Below are positions 62,382 to 64,000 of a stretch of 64,000 nucleotides of DNA, piece by piece. The stretch is from Paenibacillus sp. OV219 (GTDB taxonomy: Bacteria > Bacillota > Bacilli > Paenibacillales > Paenibacillaceae), in the NCBI RefSeq assembly GCF_900110075.1, contig NZ_FOCJ01000002.1, positions 496,001-560,000 of the forward strand, in the 5' to 3' direction. Numbering within the stretch: position 1 is the first letter of the stretch; every line of letters begins with the position of its first letter. The position numbers were made by a program, and so were the translations under genes. Below the pieces are notes generated by a model, which saw only the letters and a list, made by a program, of their open reading frames with translations, was not told the origin of the DNA and did no database searches.

Positions 62382-64000
62382 TTGGAATTATTTCATGCTG
62401 TCCTACTCATGCTGCTCATGATCGGGTTCTCCCATGTCATTAGTCGGTTCATTCCTGCTATTCCATCCCCGCTGATCCTGATAGCGCTCGGAGCGATTGT
62501 CGCTTTGTTGCCGTCAGGCGTGCATCTGGAGATGGAGCCGGAGCTCTTCTTTATTCTGTTTATCGCACCACTGCTCTATAATGACGGCAAGCATACGCCT
62601 CGCAGAGAGCTGTGGCGGCTTCGCGCTCCGATTCTGCTCCTCGCGGTCGGGCTTGTGTTCATAACTGTGCTCGTCGCTGGCTACGCGATTCACTGGCTCA
62701 TTCCAACGATTCCGCTTCCTGCTGCGTTTGGGCTTGCCGCCATTCTATCGCCGACAGATGCTGTCGCCGTAGGCGCACTCGCGAAACGAATCCATATGCC
62801 GGAGACGTTGCTTCGTTTACTCGAGGGAGAGTCGCTAATGAACGACGCCTCGGGACTTGTCGCGTTCAACTTTGCAATCGCGGCAACTGTAACAGGTGTT
62901 TTCTCCATGACGCATGCCATCTTCAGCTTTCTTGTCATTGCCATTGGGGGCTTGCTGATAGGAGTCATTGTCGCTTTGCTCATCGTATGGCTTGGCGTCA
63001 CACTGCGCAGAAGCGGACTTGAGGACGTGACACTTCATATGCTGATTCAGATTCTGACACCGTTCCTGCTCTATCTGATTGCAGAGGAGATCGGCGTCTC
63101 TGGCATCTTGGCTGCAGTGGCTGGCGGGCTTGTCCATGCGATTGAACGGGACCGGGTCGATTCCGCCATGCTTCGTCTGAACATCGTCTCGAACAATACA
63201 TGGTCGGTGCTCCTATACGTGCTGAATGGACTCGTCTTTCTATTGCTCGGCTTGCAAATTCCGCATGTGACCAGCGTTGTGCTTCGCAATGCATCCATCG
63301 ACAATACACAGGTGTTCATTTACGCCTTTCTAATCTTCCTGCTGCTCGTGGTGCTGCGATTCGTCTGGACGTTTATTTTCACTCGCAATCAGAGACTGTT
63401 CGGAGTTGAGCAGAAGCAGGGGCAGGAGATGCCTGATTACAAAATGCTGCTGCTTACCTCACTCGGCGGCGTCCGCGGTGCAGTAACGTTGGCTGGTGCT
63501 TTCTCGATTCCTTACGTGCTTCGAAGCGGGGAGGCATTCCCGGAGCGTGACATGATGATCTTCATAGCAGCCATTGTCATCTTGATTTCTTTGGTGGTGT
63601 CAAGCGCATTGCTGCCTCTCCTTGCGAAGAGGAAGGAAGCGCCAGCCGAGCAGAATCGGTTGGAGCAGCATGCTCGGATTCGCGTGCTGCAAGCTGCGAT
63701 CGAAACGCTCAAGACGGAACAGAAACCAGAGAATGAAGCTGCCGCTATCTCTGTCATGACCGATTACCAGAAGTGGGTGCAAGAAGAGGCGTATCTCTCT
63801 CATACATCCGATTCGGGCCAGCCAAGATGCCGAGATACAGAAACAGAGCTGCGTATAAAGGCAATTGCAGCTGAACGCAGATGTATCGAAGCGATGGTGG
63901 AGGAAGGCAGTGCCGATGTGGAACAAGCGGCGAAGGTGACGGAGCTGCTCGATCAGATGGAGCTTGTGCTTACGAAGCGTACTCGCATCGGGCAAGTGCT
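62382..64000 (+). CDS. Na+/H+ antiporter, CPA1 (NhaP-like) family, 3'-truncated by window edge
   Basis: 539 codons are visible and the frame is open to the window end. The first ~400 residues hold 11-12 spans, with the ion-site motif AILSPTDAVAVGAL (about residue 130) and GESLMNDASGLVAF (about 160), which contain the conserved Asp-Asn and Asp residues of CPA1 exchangers. TSLGGVRGAVTLAGAF follows near 365. A cytoplasmic tail with a helical region begins around residue 415. TTG 62382 is likely the start, preceded by GGAAAGGAA. With KimA upstream it suggests ion homeostasis. Confidence 0.92.
   Translation, partial: MELFHAVLLMLLMIGFSHVISRFIPAIPSPLILIALGAIVALLPSGVHLEMEPELFFILFIAPLLYNDGKHTPRRELWRLRAPILLLAVGLVFITVLVAGYAIHWLIPTIPLPAAFGLAAILSPTDAVAVGALAKRIHMPETLLRLLEGESLMNDASGLVAFNFAIAATVTGVFSMTHAIFSFLVIAIGGLLIGVIVALLIVWLGVTLRRSGLEDVTLHMLIQILTPFLLYLIAEEIGVSGILAAVAGGLVHAIERDRVDSAMLRLNIVSNNTWSVLLYVLNGLVFLLLGLQIPHVTSVVLRNASIDNTQVFIYAFLIFLLLVVLRFVWTFIFTRNQRLFGVEQKQGQEMPDYKMLLLTSLGGVRGAVTLAGAFSIPYVLRSGEAFPERDMMIFIAAIVILISLVVSSALLPLLAKRKEAPAEQNRLEQHARIRVLQAAIETLKTEQKPENEAAAISVMTDYQKWVQEEAYLSHTSDSGQPRCRDTETELRIKAIAAERRCIEAMVEEGSADVEQAAKVTELLDQMELVLTKRTRIGQV

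Noticed and set aside
1-64000. CRISPR array, tRNA, rRNA, insertion sequence or prophage
   Set aside because: No regularly spaced repeats, cloverleaf sequences, transposase or phage structural genes were seen on either strand.

Overview
The window looks like a chromosomal segment of a spore-forming, bacillithiol-producing Bacillales bacterium, most likely Paenibacillus or a close relative. Reasons: the gene order follows the Bacillus subtilis aroF(aroC)-to-dnaD region almost throughout (aroC-aroB-aroH-trpEDCFBA-hisC-tyrA, ypiB/ypiF-qcrABC-ypjA-ypjB-yitT-mazG-dapB-mgsA-bshB1-bshA-cca-birA-panBCD-dinG ... ypmB ... asnS-dnaD). Shine-Dalgarno sequences are strong, and several genes start with TTG or GTG. 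The genus is inference from gene order and protein character; no rRNA is present.

Layout. 1-11.4 kb: aromatic amino acid supraoperon, with a TRAP-type attenuator before trpE. 11.4-16.1 kb: a small-RNA candidate, an ECF-like sigma/anti-sigma pair, a phosphatase and the IDEAL/DUF2487 genes; aroE and ypiA of B. subtilis are not here. 16.3-18.5 kb: qcrABC menaquinol:cytochrome c reductase. 18.6-31.5 kb: ypjA/ypjB, a YitT protein, MazG-like, TPR, dapB, mgsA, bacillithiol genes, cca, birA, a structured leader RNA and panBCD. 31.6-39.1 kb: DnaQ-DinG, Rex, an MTA/SAH deaminase, TseB/YpmB and a two-gene unit with a truncated FtsH-like protease. 39.2-50.9 kb: an accessory sulfatase island (CUT1-type importer, four Cys-type sulfatases, a TauD-like dioxygenase and a formylglycine-generating enzyme) bounded by terminators and preceded by a leader with two terminator hairpins. 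51-58.4 kb: pcp, hbd-ackA, asnS, dnaD, a Zur-like regulator, a metallo-beta-lactamase-fold hydrolase and a glucosaminidase. 58.6-64 kb: a KimA-like K+ transporter, a small di-heme-type membrane protein, a DUF6530-like protein, a GIY-YIG-like protein and a partial CPA1 Na+/H+ antiporter.

The most notable items are: the sulfatase island with its unexplained attenuator-like leader; the panBCD leader with mutually exclusive hairpins; two inverted copies of a ~77-nt element whose central hairpin differs in sequence but still pairs; a short RNA with consensus promoter and terminator after tyrA; and an FtsH homologue without an extracytoplasmic domain, translationally coupled to a separate membrane-anchored protein. 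No tRNA, rRNA, CRISPR array, insertion sequence or recognisable prophage was seen.
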